The position numbers and the translations under genes are program-made. From Daphnia carinata (taxonomy: Eukaryota; Arthropoda; Branchiopoda; Diplostraca; Daphniidae): a DNA stretch of 64,000 bases. The DNA lies in the NCBI RefSeq assembly GCF_022539665.2, contig NC_081331.1:806001-870000 (forward strand). The letters run 5' to 3'. The notes below the pieces were generated by a model. It searched no databases. It had not been told where the DNA came from and worked only from the letters and a program-made list of their open reading frames with translations. Numbering within the stretch: the stretch's first letter is position 1; each line of letters begins with the position of its first letter. Shown piece after piece: positions 37,674 to 47,812 of the stretch.

Positions 37674-38489
37674 CTGAAATGGCACATTTTTCATTTTTAG
37701 GTCTTTGACCGTGACTTGTGTTTTCTTATTTCAAAATTTTCTCGAACGTTCATGTGTTTTTAATTCTTTTGCATTTCCGAAATTCTTCTCGCCTCCACAT
37801 AGTTTGCCGAACATCATCATGTGGTATCGGGGTATCATGTACACGTAATACATAGTATCAAAAAATATATATTTTATGCAACAAAACCACATTTTTCCAT
37901 GACTACAGCTACTGGTTTTCAATGTTCTACTTAGCTTTCTTATTTTTCAAAGTGTTTTTTTTCTTTACGGAGCTATTATGTTGTGCCGTTGGTTGCGTCC
38001 TTGATATTGGTGGAAATAACTACCAGCAATTCTTCCCCGTAGACGAATTATATCACGTTTTATACACTACATCACAGCAGATGCCCTTATAAAATGATCA
38101 GAAGGCTGTGGTGGAACAGCATTTGATAGTTATACGATACAATAACCCAGAATGAATGTTAGTGGCCGTACAAAGCTATTTTATCTACACCTGTGATCAA
38201 GGCGTAATGAACGAACAAAGATTATGTAAAATATTGAACATGCTTCCACGTCTTGCAAGTGTATTGGCGTTTCTAACGAAAGAATCGTTTTGCAGCTTTT
38301 GCTTGAAAAAGAAAAATCAAGAACACATGTTTGCGCAGTAAGATAAAGGTAAATATTAAACAATACATGATGGTAATAAATTTAAAGGCATACTATAGTC
38401 GCAATTAATTTTCAAAGGGCAACACACAGTATAGTTATCAGCCAGTTGATTCAGTTTCGCAAACGTCGAGCAAGAATTCAGGAAACGAT
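37674..38489. other. cyclin B 3' UTR and spacer
   Basis: Converging 3' ends of cyclin B (plus) and array gene D (minus). No coding region or repeat supported. Confidence 0.5.
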
Positions 38490-39161
38490 TTATTTGCCAG
38501 TGGATCCGCACACTGGATATCCGGTGGTGCTGCGGCAAATGGCAGTCAACGACGTTGTCGTTGTTGTCGTTGTTGTGGTCGTGACTGTCGATGTGCCGAA
38601 ATAGAGCAACACACGTCCTTGGCCAGCAGGAGCATTAAATCCGGGCTGAACGACGAACGGGATTGGTACTGGGGCTTCGCGTGTTTCGCGGATGGATTCA
38701 GGTACTGATTTCACAGGTTGAACTTCTTCCCTAATGATGTGAAGATGAAACAGCCTTTAGCATTAAAACAAAATGATTTGCACAAACAGTGAAATACTCT
38801 TTTACTTGATGGGTGATGGAAGGAAAATGGTTCCGTCTTCGCTTTCAGTTTCATTTTCGTTGTAGAAGAGTCCACGGCCTTCCTTGTTTCCGCTGAGATG
38901 GAGACCACGACGCCGTCTTCCGGAGGCTGTGCAAACAGAAAGTCCACCTGTGGACGTGGTGCACGTTGCTGTTGTCGTCGAAGTTGTTGTGGTCGTCGTG
39001 GTCGTTAAGGTCAAAGAGACTGTTTTAATAAATCGTTCATCAGCTTGTTCGACCTCAAAGGAAGGCGACGGGTTGTCGCTTCGGACGTCTTTGGGATTTA
39101 GATTGTACTGAGCAGAAGCACAGCCAACTGCAACGACAAGAATTAATAAGCTTTTCATCAT
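38490..39161 (-). CDS. array gene D: Thr-rich two-module secreted protein, 198 aa
   Basis: Exons 39161-38806 and 38730-38490. Signal peptide MMKSLLILVVAVGCASA, with two adjacent Met codons. The N-terminal linker is short and ends PSPSFE. Module 1 is preceded by RFIKTVSLTL and then an almost pure Thr tract (TTTTTTTTSTTT) leading to CTTSTGGLSVC. Then come ASGRRRRG, LHLSGNKEG, RGLFYNENE and an acidic stretch ending FLPSPIK at the splice. Exon 2 has PIPFVVQPGFNAPAGQGRVL, LYFGTST, another pure Thr tract and CRSTTGYPVCGSTGK. Exon 2 is nearly identical to that of gene G, two genes beyond E. Confidence 0.9.
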
Positions 39162-39212
39162 TTTGAATTATTGTCGATCGAGCCAAGATTATCTACTGAA
39201 CGTTTGTCGTCC

Positions 39213-39220
39213 TTTATATA
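39213..39220 (-). promoter_or_regulatory. TATA box of array gene D
   Basis: TATATAAA on the minus strand, 52 bp upstream of the ATG. Confidence 0.72.
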
Positions 39221-40152
39221 CTGTATCCAACTGTGAAACGCCTAATATGGCTTTAGATTAAGTCGGTGTAAACTGAATTGCTTGAGGGGTCATCTATTTT
39301 CATTGGATCGTTTCAAAATGTTGCAAGAAAATGCTGATTATCTTTGAAATCCCCCAGGTTACCATGTAACCTTGTATCATTCAAATAATCAATCATATAT
39401 AGTTTTGAAGCCTTTTCATCCTTCCGGCATTGTTTCTCGCTTCACATTTTGCGTAGATATCCTTTGGTTGAAAATAAAGTCAATTTGCCAATGCAAGATG
39501 CTTGAATGTTTTAAATGTTTACGGTTTTGTTGTGACGTGAATCTTATGCATACAGTCCTCGTTCTCTAGTGGCAAGCCCTTTGATTTCGTTTTAATCAAC
39601 AGCCGCTTAATTGAGGAGCAAACTTCGAAATCATGGTTTAATTTTGGCTTTAGTAGGTTAAGTTTCCTCAAATTTCAAGTCAAGATTTAGTTTTTACGTG
39701 AGACTTTTAGGTTTAGAGATATAATGATTACCGATAAAAATAGTAAATCAAAATAGGAATTGTTAATAAATAAGTACGTAAAATTGCATTCCGTATTTCA
39801 AAGAGTTGGTCGAAATGAAACAACTGCGTTACTTCTCAGAAGTATAAGATAATGAAGTAATGTATAATAAAAGACACCACTCAACTGAAATATCACACAA
39901 TCTCCTAGATGCATTAAAGTGTATTCAGTGTGCCATGGCATAGCGAGATTTCATCACCAGCAAAAGGTGTGGCATAAAATAACATATTATTTATAGAACT
40001 CTTTGATGGATGTAAATACTTAGTCGATTAATAATGTTTTGGGAACTCGTTTGCTTTCGACGAGAGGCTGGATCGGGAATAAAGTTTTTACCAGATAATG
40101 CGGAGCATAATGTCAAGTAATCAGGGAAAATTTAAAGGTATTTGCGTAAAAA
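39221..40152. other. spacer between array genes D and E
   Basis: AT-rich, no supported coding region, RNA gene or paralogue remnant. Confidence 0.5.
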
Positions 40153-40857
40153 TTATTTGCCCTGGGATCCGCACACCTGGAATCCCGTAGTGCTGATGCA
40201 AATAGCAGTCAACGTGCTAGTGCTAGTAGTTGTAGTGGTAGTCGTGATCGTTGACGTGCCAAAAGCTAAATATACACGGCCCTGGCCAGCAGGAGCGTCA
40301 AATCCAGGTTGGACAACGAATGGAACGGTCTGAACAGAGCTTTCTTTGGCTTCACGAATAGCCTCAGATTGAACAGGTTTATCATCAACTCTAAAATTAG
40401 AACAATAAAAAATTTGTTAACAACATATCAACTTATAGAAATAGCCAGTTGAAATAAAAGTATTTTACTTGTTAACAGATGGTAGGAAAACGTTGCCATC
40501 TTCGTTATCTTCTTCGTTTTCGTTGTAGAACAGCCCGCGTCCTTCCTTGTTTCCGCTGAGATGGAGACCACGACGACGTCGTCCGGAAGCAGTGCAAACG
40601 GAAAGACCACCCGTTGATGTCGTACATGTCGATACCGCAGTTGAAGTTGAGGTAATAGTCAATGTCTGAAGAGTCACCGACACAGTTTTGAAAATGAAAC
40701 GGCCTTCATTTTTTTCTTCCTTGACGTCATATGAAGGTTCCGGACCCCCAGCGCGGAAGCTTTTCTCTAGGCCGTCGTTTTTGGAATCCTTTCCGGCTTC
40801 AGCGTACACACAAGATGCTACGGCCAATATCAATATGCTGGAAAACAAGAGTTGCAT
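40153..40857 (-). CDS. array gene E: Thr-rich two-module secreted protein, 208 aa
   Basis: Exons 40857-40469 and 40390-40153. I chose the ATG at 40857 because it begins the signal peptide (MQLLFSSILILAVASCVYAEA). The short linker carries FRAGGPEPSY. Module 1 follows RFIFKTVSVTL and has a mixed Thr/Ser tract (TITSTSTAVS) before CTTSTGGLSVC. GRRRRG, LHLSGNKEG and RGLFYNENEEDNEDG follow, and exon 1 ends FLPSVNK. Exon 2 has VPFVVQPGFDAPAGQGRVY, AFGTST and CISTTGFQVCGSQGK. The RFIFKTV and CISTTGFQVC variants are shared with gene H, not with neighbours D, F or G. Confidence 0.89.
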
Positions 40858-40949
40858 TTTCTGGGGCTTTTTGGATGCGGAGACTGATGGCAAGGCAAGT
40901 CGATGGCGTAATGCGTGAACATCTGGATGAAGTTTTCTATGTCGTTGGC

Positions 40950-40956
40950 TTTTATA
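40950..40956 (-). promoter_or_regulatory. TATA box of array gene E
   Basis: TATAAAA on the minus strand, 93 bp upstream of the ATG. Confidence 0.68.
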
Positions 40957-41975
40957 CTATTTTGAACGCTGTTCAGCCTGATCGTGGGTCAGAGCTTACT
41001 GATAGGTGATCTTATAGCTCCGAAATACAATTCTATACGCTGCGGGGTTAATGATGTTTTGATGAGATAACGGATAATTCTTTACCTCTATCGTACATAC
41101 ACATGCATTGAAAGGAATTAAAAATAGGGTGATACATAATTCCCGTTACATTCGATAAATTCTATTTCTGCGCATCAGTCAAGAGTTTCGTGTTCGCCTT
41201 TAAGTAACGTAACGTATTGCGCCGTTATCTCATAGTAATAGACTATTCCAAGTATAAAGGAATACCTTGAACGATTCCATCGCATTTATTCGTCTTGAAT
41301 CAGCATAGTGTAGTCGACTTAGTGCTGCAGATTACGTTTCTTAAACGATGGATCTAGACTCATCAAGGATCTAGAAGAGCAGCGGGAGTGCAAGCAGGAC
41401 CCGGAGAACTCGATGTGGCTCTTTTGAAAACGTGTTTGACATAGATGTAAAACGGCACAGTAGTTAACCAAACTATTACAGGCCTTTAACAAAAGAAGGC
41501 AGTTTTTTTTTAACGTGATTCTTTTCGATATCGGAGGCTACAGAGAAATGCTAGATAATTCGTGTTTCGCTACAAATCTCCAGCGCAAACTCCAGTGGAC
41601 GTGCTAATCGCTGACAATTAAATCGATAGATAAAAAAAAACGGTAGCCATAAAATCGTTATCTCGAAATCATTATTTACCACCTAACCAGAATATTTTGA
41701 TTGTATGAAGCTAAAGCCCAACCGTCTTTGTATTGCTTTGCTTGCGGGTAAGAAATGTAAAGTTTCTTGCAATGAAAGGGTTTCAAAACATTATGATTGA
41801 TGGCGTGAGTATAATTCGTTAACATTACAAGTGGAGGACTTTGACACGTATCGCTAATATACATTCCTTTGTTTGCCACTGAAAATTCAAATATAACGTA
41901 TGATCCCCTGGAGCAGCTGAATTCATACACGTCCCGATATTAGCAAGATGCAACATCCTCCAAAAATAAATCGGG
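40957..41975. other. divergent spacer between array genes E and F
   Basis: The only head-to-head spacer in the array (E minus, F plus). It has no supported coding region. Any inversion breakpoint for gene F should lie here and in the spacer after F. Confidence 0.5.
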
Positions 41976-41983
41976 TATATAAA
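41976..41983 (+). promoter_or_regulatory. TATA box of array gene F
   Basis: TATATAAA on the plus strand, 79 bp upstream of the ATG. Confidence 0.72.
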
Positions 41984-42061
41984 GGAAGATGATAATTTTA
42001 TCCGGCACTTCGACACAAGCTTGAGCTCATTGACGAAGAGAAAACAAACTGATAAAAAAAA

Positions 42062-42753
42062 ATGCAGCTCGTTTTCGCTAGCGTATTCCTCGTTTCCTTC
42101 ATTATTTATGCATCGGCTCAATACCAGCTAGATCCTAGCGAATACTACGTTGACACTCATTTCAGGAGCGGAAGCCCATCTTCATCTTTCGATGTCGCAG
42201 AGGCCGACGAACGTTTTATCAAGACGATATCATTGACTCTATCGACGACTACCATCACCACAACAACGACTTCGATGGCAACTTGTACCACATCCACTGG
42301 TGGCCTTTCCGTTTGCACAGCCTCCGGACGACGCCGTCGTGGTCTCCATCTCAGCCGAAACAAGGAAGGCCGTGGACTGTTCTACGCTGAGAATGAAGGC
42401 GAAAGCGAAGATGGAACCATCTTCTTGCCGTCGCCTATCAAGTATGAAGCTTTATCTTTCAATTGATATTTGATGTAAAAGAATTTATCCTAATAATTTT
42501 CTGTTACGGCAGGGAAGAGGTAAAGCAAATTCAACCGGAGATCGTCCCAACTCCTGAAGAAAACAAAGCGGCCAAGGCGATTCCGTTCGTCGTCGAGCCT
42601 GGATTCAGTGCTCCTTCTAGACAAAGTCGTGTTTTGGTGTATTTTGGCACGTCAACTACCACGACAACCACTACAACCACCAGCACATCGACGTTGACGG
42701 CCGTCTGCCGCAGCACCACCGGATATCCAGTGTGTGGATCCACCGGCAAATAG
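42062..42753 (+). CDS. array gene F: Thr-rich two-module secreted protein, inverted copy, 206 aa
   Basis: The only family member on the plus strand. Exons 42062-42441 and 42513-42753. Signal peptide MQLVFASVFLVSFIIYASA. A Tyr-containing linker ends FRSGSPSSSF. Module 1 follows RFIKTISLTL, has TTTITTTTTS and CTTSTGGLSVC. GRRRRG and LHLSRNKEG come next; the GLFYN motif reads RGLFYAENE, with Ala for Asn. Exon 1 ends FLPSPIK as in D. Exon 2 has IPFVVEPGFSAPSRQSRVL, YFGTST, a run of nine Thr and CRSTTGYPVCGSTGK. It belongs with the D and G subgroup. Splicing (GT at 42442, AG at 42511-42512) conserves the phase. Confidence 0.9.
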
Positions 42754-43774
42754 CTTGTTCGTTTGAAACGATATGCCTTTTCTTCGCTCGTTTCAAGAGG
42801 GCAAGATATTTATCTTATGTTACTCAAAGTTCTTAATTTGAATTTCTGGTTTATTTATCGTTGAATTTAAAATTTATTATTTCTTGAGTACACGTTGTAA
42901 AGTATTTAGTTAGAGGCCTCTGGTTATTCGTTTTGTGGTTATTGCTGTAGAAGCCGTTTCGTGCAACTCAATACACTTTGAAAGAATAACATGTTCGTTT
43001 AATTTGTTATTTCTCTACTTTATTACAGTTGATGTAAAATGAAACACCCAAAGCTTTTGGTTAAGGTCCTTCTAGGTTTAGGCAAATGATTTCATTCTGC
43101 AATCTTATACTCTTATCGTTTCTAAATTACATCTTTTATCCGCTGACTCTTTACCTTTAGGCAATGTTTTGCAACTTTATTGCCGGGAGTCTAGAAGCTC
43201 AATTATAAACGTATCAGCATATAATTGGTATCATTAACACACCTGTAATCATGCCACTTCTTTTTTCAGTCCCTATTACTTATATTTGTTTGAATTCATC
43301 TTGGATATGATAGAGCTTGGCTTTATGGAAATGTGCGGTCATTAACATTAAATATAAGAACTTGAAGGTCCAACTGAAGTACAATTTCGAAATCCTAGTT
43401 GATATTAGTTTTCCTGCGGTAACTATTATCGCCTTAATTGATCAAAAGCGATGGGCCATGTAACTTAATTGGAAATCCCTAAGTTTTGAAGACACTTTTA
43501 TTAAAATTGTCTGCGTTATTTTCAAAGTGTATCTAATCATAAGATAGTGTTTTACAAAGCTTCGTGACGTCTGATTCCGTAATTAATGTTGACTTATCCA
43601 AAAGCGAACATATTAAGAAGGAACAGGTATAATGCATGATCAAATAATTTTATTACAAACTCTTAACAAACGTTAAATTTATAGATGTTAAATCTGAGTT
43701 AGTTAAATATCAGTGCACTGAACCATCATTCTTGGATAGCTCCCAATAAGCAAACCAATCAGCCAAGATATAAT
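42754..43774. other. spacer between array genes F and G
   Basis: Tail-to-tail spacer (F plus, G minus), AT-rich, no supported gene. Confidence 0.5.
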
Positions 43775-44442
43775 TTATTTGCCGGTGGATCCGCACAATT
43801 GGTATCCAGTGGTGCTGCGACAGGTGGCCGTCAACGTAGTAGTGGTAGTTGTGGTGGAGGTGGTCGTGACGGTCGAAGTGCCGAAATACAGCAATACGCG
43901 ACCTTGTCCGGCCGGAGCATTGAATCCTGGTTGAACGACGAATGGAATAGGAGCGGCCTCTTTCCTGACTTGTCGGACAGGTACAACCTCAGACGATGTG
44001 GACTTTTCTTTAATTCTATTAGGTACAAAGTATTGATTAGTCATCTACAAACAATGAACTAACACAAGAAAAGCAAATTGTGATGTATTTACGTTTCAGG
44101 TAGAGGAAGAAAAATACTTCCGTCTTCGCTTTCTCCTTCATTTTCGTTGTAGAACAGTCCACGACCTTCCCTGTTTCCGCTAAGATGGAGACCACGACGG
44201 CGTCTTCCGGAAGCCGTGCAAACCGAAAGTCCACCTGTGGACGTGGTGCATGTTGTTACAGCGGACGTTGTCACGGTAACTGTCGTTGTTACAAATGTCA
44301 ACGAGGCTGTTTTAATGAAACGCTCCTCAGCTTTGACTTGAATGGCATCAAAAGACGGATGAGGGTCGCTCGCTTGATATTGCGCAGAAGCGCAATAAAC
44401 TGCTACGGCCAAGACCAAGAAGCTTTGCAAAGAATGTTGCAT
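43775..44442 (-). CDS. array gene G: Thr-rich two-module secreted protein, 196 aa
   Basis: Exons 44442-44093 and 44015-43775. Signal peptide MQHSLQSFLVLAVAVYCASA. The linker is short (PHPSF). Module 1 follows RFIKTASLTF, with TTTVTVTTSAVTT before CTTSTGGLSVC. Then GRRRRG, LHLSGNREG and RGLFYNENEGESEDG. The acceptor must be the AG at 44016-44017 rather than the one nearer 44050, because only the former keeps the frame (giving ETIKEKST). Exon 2 has PIPFVVQPGFNAPAGQGRVL and LYFGTSTV, as in D, then CRSTTGYQLCGSTGK. Confidence 0.88.
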
Positions 44443-44540
44443 CTTTTTTTTTCCGTGTTGTATTGGTTGAAATTAAGCTGATAGGGAGTGACTTTCACGA
44501 AGTAAGTAAACAAGATATTGAGGGTGAACATTTGTCTTCC

Positions 44541-44548
44541 TTTATATA
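44541..44548 (-). promoter_or_regulatory. TATA box of array gene G
   Basis: TATATAAA on the minus strand, 99 bp upstream of the ATG. Confidence 0.72.
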
Positions 44549-44679
44549 CTTTAGTTGGCATACTTGGTAACGCCCAGCAACGGGAAAATGTGTTAACCGA
44601 CTACCTCAGGGATCAAAAAATCATGTTTGATATTTCGGTGTTCTTTTTGTTTATATATTTGTAAATGAAACGACTCGTG

Positions 44680-44699
44680 GGGTTAGGTTAGGTTAGGGA
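44680..44699 (+). repeat. short TTAGG tract
   Basis: Three consecutive GTTAG units (GGTTAGGTTAGGTTAGGG) match the arthropod telomere repeat TTAGG. It is far too short to be a telomere, and chance is possible. Confidence 0.5.
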
Positions 44700-45057
44700 A
44701 CGACGATAAAAAAATTAGCAAGGTGTTGATAAAGAATTCCTGGACGTGATGGCCACTTAAGTCGCTCAACACTTTTTGGTAAGCGAAAAACTCACGCATT
44801 ATTCGTTAGATAAAAATAATGTTAAATGAAATTGCTCATAATGTATGCTTGTTGAATATGTATTTAGCCCCACAGTCAATTAACAAAACGGATTACAGTA
44901 ACAAACAGGTCAATGGCCGAGGCAGCTTTGATCAAATGGTTATTATGGATAAGTGTATCGATAAATACAACAAAGAATCATGTTTAAAACGCAACATCAA
45001 AAGGCAGAACGTTGGTTCAGGTAATTTAGCTTTTTTTGGAAAGGATTGGTTCGTGTT
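44700..45057. other. spacer between array genes G and H
   Basis: Short AT-rich spacer. The plus-strand open frame crossing it from 44819 overlaps gene H antisense and is a shadow. Confidence 0.5.
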
Positions 45058-45768
45058 TTATTTTTTACCAGCAGAATTGCAAACCTGGAATCCGGTGGTG
45101 CTTATGCAAATGGCGGTGAGACTGGCGATAGATGTTACTGTGGTAGTGCTGGTAATGGTCGTCGTGGTAAAGGTGAATAACAACCGATTTTGCCGGGCAG
45201 GAGCTTCAAATCCGGGCTGTACGACATATGGGATCGGCTCAATCGACTCACGAACTTCACGAGCAGATTCAACTTCCTGTTGAATGGGTTGAACATCCAC
45301 TCTGTGATAAGACAAACAAAAAGTTATAAAAACATATCATTTAATTTATACAAAACTTTAATCGAAGCGGTTAGATTTAATTTACTTGGGTAATGGCAGG
45401 AAAACGTTGCCATTTTCGTTATCTTCTTCATTTTCGTTGTAGAACAGTCCGCGTCCTTCCTTCTTTCCGCTAAGATGGAGACCACGACGACGTCGTCCGG
45501 AAGCTGTGCAAACGGAAAGACCAGCGGTGGAAGTCGTGCATGTTGTCACCGTAGTTGTGGTGGCGGTGATGGTCGACGTCTGGAGACTCAGCGTCACAGT
45601 TTTGAAGATGAATCGGCCTTCAGCTCTCGGTTGTATAGCGTAAGAGGATTCTGGACCACCCGCATTGAAAGTCTTTTCTTGATTGTTGTTATCGGATTCC
45701 GGTTGAGCTTCAGCATAAACGCACGCTGATACAGTCAATACCAACACACTTGCAAAGAGGAATTTCAT
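45058..45768 (-). CDS. array gene H: Thr-rich two-module secreted protein, 208 aa
   Basis: Exons 45768-45386 and 45301-45058. Signal peptide MKFLFASVLVLTVSACVYAEA. The linker carries FNAGGPESSY, as in E (FRAGGPEPSY). Module 1 follows RFIFKTVTLSL, with TSTITATTTTVTT and CTTSTAGLSVC. GRRRRG, LHLSGKKEG and RGLFYNENEEDNENG follow, and exon 1 ends FLPLPK. Exon 2 has IPYVVQPGFEAPARQNRLL; the FGTST start of module 2 is changed to FTTTTI. CISTTGFQVC is kept, and the end is NSAGKK with an extra Lys. It is the counterpart of E in the second D-E/G-H pair. Confidence 0.89.
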
Positions 45769-45831
45769 TTTCGCAATTGTACTGGAACTTCTTTCAGAAT
45801 TTCAGCGTCTTGACCGAGCCTGTATTTGGCC

Positions 45832-45838
45832 TTATATA
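45832..45838 (-). promoter_or_regulatory. TATA box of array gene H
   Basis: TATATAA on the minus strand, 64 bp upstream of the ATG. Confidence 0.7.
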
Positions 45839-47060
45839 GAATTTTATACGGTTTACATCGAATTTATATGTGGCTGTACATACATTTGGGTCCCTGCAGG
45901 GTTGATGATGTTTTGATAGGTCAAAAATCAGTAGGTATAATTTTATATTTCTATAGCCGATTGATGTAGCCTAGATCACTAAACAATGATCATTTGCTCA
46001 TGCCCGCCTCTTCATTGTGCTTTCTCATTTTCGCCTATCGAAGTTGTATTGCGATCCATTGATGAAGAAATAGGCTAAGCCATACTCTAGTTTCTCCATT
46101 TGCTCGTTAACATACATTCTATGCCGGATGGCTTTCAGCTATTCATTCGGCCATTGCATTGTCGGCCAAATAAGTTCACCCGCTGCCAACTACCTAGGAT
46201 TTTTCGGTTGGTCAAACCATCGGCAACATCATCGAGAAATTAGAATGAAACCTTAGTGCTAAAAAAAGGACATGGCACGTATGGATGAATTGGTGGATTT
46301 CTGTCATGTGGCACTATGCGAATGCCTCAGACTTCTTTCAACTTTGCCGTAGTTTCGTGGCAAAGTGCCATATATTTCGTGCCAGATGTCCATCAATCAA
46401 ATAGAGTCACTTCATTACCTCATGTGGCTATAGTTTTTGGCCTCTACAACAGCGAGTGGATACCTAGCCGAAAGCAACTGTCCAGTTGGCAGCTACTGGG
46501 TACCAATCATGACAATTCAAGCTGTTCTTTGAACTCCTCTGGTTGTATAACATCTGTGATAAAAGGCAAATTTTTTTAACTATGGTTGATTCATAGGATG
46601 TTGACTATAAATTCAACAATTTCACTATCAGTACTTTATTACTCCTCTTTTTGTATCGCACAACACATTTTGGATAATACTTCGCAATTCTTTCTGTTGT
46701 TTTCATTGTTAGCATCAATCACTAACTTTTGAAAGGCTCATCGAACGCGCCGAAGTTTGTTGGCCAAAAATTCCATTTTCGTCATCCACTAGTTTATTTC
46801 AGTTAAGAATGAAGTAAAGCAAGGTTGATAAATACTTCCAGCAGGAGCCAAAAAATGTCGACTGTGAGTAATGACATTTACAAAAATAAAACCGAGAGAA
46901 ACCTCATTGGAACCATTGTGTAAATCGTCGCCAAGCAAAATCGACGGTAAAAACCTTTATATTGAGCACGGTAAAAATTACCGATAAGAAAATAATGCAG
47001 AAAGCCGATAGAAGTTGGATTTTAGCACATAATAATATAATAATTTAAAGAACGTTCGAA
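45839..47060. other. spacer between array genes H and I
   Basis: No supported gene. An open frame at 46316-46579 has no signal peptide, family motif or splice context. The region just upstream of H (GCAGGGTTGATGATGTTTTGAT at about 45895) resembles the one upstream of E (GCGGGGTTAATGATGTTTTGAT at about 41041), which supports a shared origin of E and H. Confidence 0.5.
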
Positions 47061-47724
47061 TTATTTTCCGTTTGAGCCGCAGACTTGGAAACCTGTGGTG
47101 CTCTGGCAAATGGCAGTCAGCGAAGTGACCGTTGTGGTGGTCGAGGTGGAAGTAGTTGTCACAGTGCTGAATGCCAAAAGGACGCGAGGTTGAGCTCCGG
47201 AAGGTGCGCTAAATCCGGGCTGGATGACGTAAGGAATCGCAACGGGAGCGCGTTCAACGCGAACAGATTCGGCTTTTGCGGCGGCGACTTCGGGCTCGGG
47301 TCTAGCAATTTCGAGTTGAAATATATTTGAAATTGGTAATTGAAAGAAATAAAAATGAAACTTACGACTTGACAGAAGGCAAAAAGATATTGCCATCTTC
47401 GTTGGCTTCTTCATTTTCATTGTAGAAGAGTCCACGGCCTTCCTTGTTTCCGCTGAGATGGAGACCACGACGGCGTCGGCCAGATGCTGTGCAGACGGAA
47501 AGGCCACCAGTGGACGTGGTGCATGTCGATGTCTTGGTCGTTGTAGTGTAAGTCGTTGAGGTCGAGAAGGTCAAAGTTACGGTGTAGAATGTGCGTCCGT
47601 CAGCCTCTACTGATGTTGACTGATCGAACGATGGTTGGGGATTGACTTGGGGTTCAGGATTGGCCTCAGCGTAGGCGACGGCAACAGCTCCCAAGACCAA
47701 AAGACAGGCAAATGTGAGACGCAT
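47061..47724 (-). CDS. array gene I: Thr-rich two-module secreted protein, 199 aa
   Basis: Exons 47724-47366 and 47301-47061. The ATG at 47724 starts the signal peptide MRLTFACLLVLGAVAVAYAEA. The linker is Pro/Gln/Asn-rich (NPEPQVNPQPSF). Module 1 is TVTLTFSTSTTYTTTTKTST before CTTSTGGLSVC; the usual IFK after R is replaced by TFY. GRRRRG, LHLSGNKEG and RGLFYNENEEANEDG follow, and exon 1 ends FLPSVKS. Exon 2 has IPYVIQPGFSAPSG, RVLLAFSTVT (FGTST changed to FSTVT) and CQSTTGFQVCGSNGK. It groups loosely with E and H. Confidence 0.89.
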
Positions 47725-47804
47725 TTTGAGCAAGAAGATAAATCAGACTAAGATCGAGTTGGAAGATCCAACAGAAATTGGTTGCAGTCGTCAGTTTACC
47801 GGTC

Positions 47805-47812
47805 TTTTATAT
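47805..47812 (-). promoter_or_regulatory. TATA box of array gene I
   Basis: ATATAAAA on the minus strand, 81 bp upstream of the ATG. Confidence 0.68.

Noticed and set aside
42157..42363. Val-rich open frames antisense to the array genes
   Set aside because: Thr codons (ACN) read as Val or Gly-type codons on the opposite strand, so long antisense frames are expected. They are shadows.
46316..46579. 87-codon open frame between array genes H and I
   Set aside because: No ATG start and no array motifs (no CTTS, RRRR or FGTST).
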